A stretch of 64,000 nucleotides of DNA from Tabrizicola fusiformis (GTDB lineage: Bacteria > Pseudomonadota > Alphaproteobacteria > Rhodobacterales > Rhodobacteraceae), in contig NZ_JABUHN010000009.1 of NCBI RefSeq assembly GCF_013328815.1, forward strand, positions 62,001 to 126,000, given 5' to 3'. Each line of letters opens with the position of its first letter. The first letter of the stretch is position 1. The notes beneath the pieces were generated by a model. That model was given only the letters and a program-made list of their open reading frames with translations. It did not search any database and had not been told where the DNA came from. Both the position numbers and the translations under genes were made by a program. This document shows positions 61,847-64,000 of this stretch, piece by piece.

Positions 61847-64000
61847 CTACAAGGCCCAGATGTTGGTCTGGCCATCGTCAAAGCGGAAATATTCGACGTC
61901 GATCAACAGGTCGGTGCCGTCGATCCCGGTCACGATCACCTGATTGCTGGCCGTTTTTGTCAGGGTGTAATCGGCAAGGTTGCCGGTGAAGATCGCGTAA
62001 TCCGACCCCGCGCCACCGTCGAGCGTGTCATTGCCCGCCCCGCCCATAAGCTGGTCGATCCCGGCCATGCCGAACAGAAAATCATCGCCGTCCAGCCCCA
62101 TCAGCGTATTGCGCCCGCTGTTGCCGGTCAGGTTGTCGGCAAAATTGGTGCCGACCAGATTTTCGATCTCGATGTAAAGATCCAGCGCGGCATCGCCCCG
62201 CGTGCCGCTGCCGGTTTCCAGACCGTTCACCCGGGCACCGTTCGAAAGCGAAGCCGTCACCCCCGAGGTTGAGCGGAAATAGGTGACCGTATCCACGCCA
62301 TCGCCGCCGATATACCGCTCGCGCCCGCCGGTAGAGCCGACGAACCAGTCATAATCGCCCAGGCCCCTGAATTCATTCTCGTTGCCATCGCCCCAGAACA
62401 CATCCGCCCGCCCGGTGCCGGTGATCCGCTCGATCGAAGTATAGGTATCTCCGGCGGCCAGATTGGTGTTGTTCGCGGTATTGCCCAGATCGACGACGAC
62501 ACCCGTGGTCACCGCCCCCGAAGGCGGGCGGCCGTTGCTCAGAAGCGGATCAACCGAAACACCCGGCGCGCTGTTGGTCCATTCGACATAGGACACAACA
62601 TCAAGCCCGGTGCCACCGTCATAGGTATCGGCGCCGGTGGTGGCCACGAACCAGTCGTAATCCCCCAAGCCGCGCAATTCATCCGACCCGGCCGATCCCT
62701 TGATTCGGTCGGCATAGATGGTGCCGGTCACCCGCTCGATATTGCTGATCAGATAGCTGTCCGGGCCAGAGGTGCGGGCCGTGCCCGCCGTCAGGTCAAG
62801 GTCAAGACGGTATTGCGCATTGGTGCGCCCGGGCGTGTCGGGCAGGCCCGCAAAGCTGACCATGTCGCGCCCGTCGCCGCCGTCGATGGTGTCCGATCCG
62901 GTGCCGGGGTTGATCCAGTCATTGCCGCCCAGACCGTCGATCTGGTCGGCCCCGGCGCTGCCCGACATGTTCTCGGCCCCAGTGGTGCCCCGGATGATCT
63001 TTGGCCCCTCGGCGACGACAAGCGCCGCAACCTCTGCATAGGTCAGGGTCGCATTGTTGAAGACAACATATTCGACATCGTTCGAGATCAGGTCCACGCC
63101 TTCGGCAGAGGTCAGCACCAGCGAGGTTGCCCCCGCCACCACGGAAACCGCCGCGGTGGAGACATTCAGCACCGCCCGGTCGGTTCCCGCCCCGCCATAA
63201 AGCGTGTCATTGCCGGCCAGCCCCGCCAGCGTATCATCGCCGTCGCCGCCCGACAGCCGGTTCGCCCCGGCATCGCCCCGGATGTCATTGGCCAGAAGGT
63301 TTCCGGTCAGGCTCAACCCTGCGGTCGCGGTGGCATCGGCGGCCCACAGGTTTTCGACAAACACGGTCGAACCAAGGCTCAGGCTGATCGAGGCAAGGAT
63401 CGTGTCATTGCCTTCGCCCGTCGCCTCGAACACGCGGTCGCCGGCGCTGTCCACGATATAGGTGTCGTCGCCCAGAAAGCCGCGCAGGCTGTCTTCGCCG
63501 CCGCCGCCGTTCAGGATGTTGTTGCCATTGTTGCCGCGCAGCTCGTTCGCGCTGGCCGAGCCGGTAAGGTTCAGCGCGCCGGTGGTGGTCTGGTCATCCA
63601 CCCGCAGCACTTCCACCTCGGCATCGGCATCCAGCGCAAGGCTGACCGTGGTGCGCACGGTGTCAAAACCGCCGCCCGCCGCCTCGACAATGCGCGTGGC
63701 GGCGTTCACCACATAATAGGTGTCGGCATCGGCGCCGCCCGCCATTGTATCGGCCCCGCCGCCGCCGCGCAGCGTGTCATTGCCCGCCCCGCCCGAGAGG
63801 CTGGAGGCGAGGGTGGCGGCATAAAGCACGTCATGGCCATCGCCGCCGTCCAGCGTGTCGGCCCCCTCGCCGCCGCGCAGGGTGTCATTGCCGTCTTCGC
63901 CCCACAGAACATCATTGCCAACACCGCCCAGCAGGCTGTCATCGCCAAGGCCACCGCGCAGCACATCGTCGCCCGCTTCGCCGTTCAGCGTGTCCTGTCC
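61847..64000 (-). CDS. Large RTX protein (N-terminus beyond the window)
   Basis: At least 717 residues are visible and the frame is open through base 64000, so an apparent GTG start at 63964 is not real. Long arrays of RTX nonapeptides begin at the edge (NGEAGDDVLRGGLGDDSLLG). Several longer blocks follow the pattern VEVLRVDDQ...NLTGSASANELRGNNGNNIL, as in large Ca-binding adhesins. The C-terminal third has GGNDWINPGTGSDTIDGGDG, ELRGLGDYDWFVATTGADTY, EFRGLGDYDWFVGSTGGRER and an end VEYFRFDDGQTNIWAL, homologous to the other two RTX proteins here. Type I secretion is expected. What lies before residue 1 of the visible part is unknown. Confidence 0.85.
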   Translation of the reverse strand, partial: GQDTLNGEAGDDVLRGGLGDDSLLGGVGNDVLWGEDGNDTLRGGEGADTLDGGDGHDVLYAATLASSLSGGAGNDTLRGGGGADTMAGGADADTYYVVNAATRIVEAAGGGFDTVRTTVSLALDADAEVEVLRVDDQTTTGALNLTGSASANELRGNNGNNILNGGGGEDSLRGFLGDDTYIVDSAGDRVFEATGEGNDTILASISLSLGSTVFVENLWAADATATAGLSLTGNLLANDIRGDAGANRLSGGDGDDTLAGLAGNDTLYGGAGTDRAVLNVSTAAVSVVAGATSLVLTSAEGVDLISNDVEYVVFNNATLTYAEVAALVVAEGPKIIRGTTGAENMSGSAGADQIDGLGGNDWINPGTGSDTIDGGDGRDMVSFAGLPDTPGRTNAQYRLDLDLTAGTARTSGPDSYLISNIERVTGTIYADRIKGSAGSDELRGLGDYDWFVATTGADTYDGGTGLDVVSYVEWTNSAPGVSVDPLLSNGRPPSGAVTTGVVVDLGNTANNTNLAAGDTYTSIERITGTGRADVFWGDGNENEFRGLGDYDWFVGSTGGRERYIGGDGVDTVTYFRSTSGVTASLSNGARVNGLETGSGTRGDAALDLYIEIENLVGTNFADNLTGNSGRNTLMGLDGDDFLFGMAGIDQLMGGAGNDTLDGGAGSDYAIFTGNLADYTLTKTASNQVIVTGIDGTDLLIDVEYFRFDDGQTNIWAL

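Noticed and set aside
63964-64000. GTG at 63964 as start of the third RTX protein
   Set aside because: The frame stays open with RTX repeats to the window end, so the gene continues beyond it.

Overview
The window is high-GC, densely coded DNA typical of Rhodobacteraceae (Alphaproteobacteria, the Rhodobacter/Gemmobacter/Tabrizicola type). The basis is gene content and order: an RpoH-II-like sigma factor, bifunctional PutA divergent from an Lrp-type PutR, scoAB, a tad/cpa pilus locus with an OmpA-type lipoprotein where cpaD would be, and RTX (hemolysin-repeat) proteins. No plasmid, phage, insertion sequence or CRISPR signature was seen. Both window ends cut genes: an amino-acid ABC permease on the left and an RTX protein on the right.

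Layout. 0-2.5 kb: polar amino-acid ABC transporter (permease and binding protein) and a divergent DODA-type dioxygenase. 2.5-13.7 kb: housekeeping genes murJ, glnD, an LpoA-like lipoprotein, rsmI, yraN, gshB, comM/yifB, a glutathione transferase and a histidine phosphatase. 13.7-18.6 kb: cobU, rpoH-II, coaBC, dut, a membrane-anchored MoeB/ThiF-like E1 enzyme and a DUF1761 protein. 18.6-23.2 kb: putA/putR, a small secreted Cys-rich protein and tRNA-Leu(UAA). 23.2-26.4 kb: a PAS-LuxR regulator divergent from scoA-scoB-GNAT, with a palindromic operator candidate between them, then a lytic transglycosylase.

26.7-39.3 kb is a Tad (Flp) pilus locus. It holds three small Flp-like pilins (two in a recent tandem duplication that includes a conserved untranslated leader), cpaB, cpaC, an OmpA-like lipoprotein, cpaE, cpaF, tadB, tadC, two TPR lipoproteins, the prepilin peptidase cpaA and a AAA ATPase. 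The parts for pilin, prepilin processing, secretin, motor and inner-membrane platform are all here; TadE/F/G pseudopilins are not in the window.

39.4-47.7 kb: a hypothetical secreted protein, fthC, mgtE, a guanine deaminase, and an RND efflux pair (adaptor and pump) behind a perfect palindrome.

47.7-64 kb is an accessory surface/secretion region. Three large RTX proteins lie on the minus strand: a serralysin-type metalloprotease, a beta-propeller-like RTX protein, and a third cut by the window end. Between them sit glycan-type genes: two adjacent sulfotransferase-like proteins, an RgpF-like protein, a GT2+GT4 double glycosyltransferase and a coiled-coil protein. The three RTX proteins share a characteristic C-terminal module with NDW(L/I)xPG and LRGLGDYDWF motifs that is not the ordinary GGxGxD nonapeptide. 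This trio and its enclosed glycan genes are the best candidate here for an under-described system; any functional link is inference.
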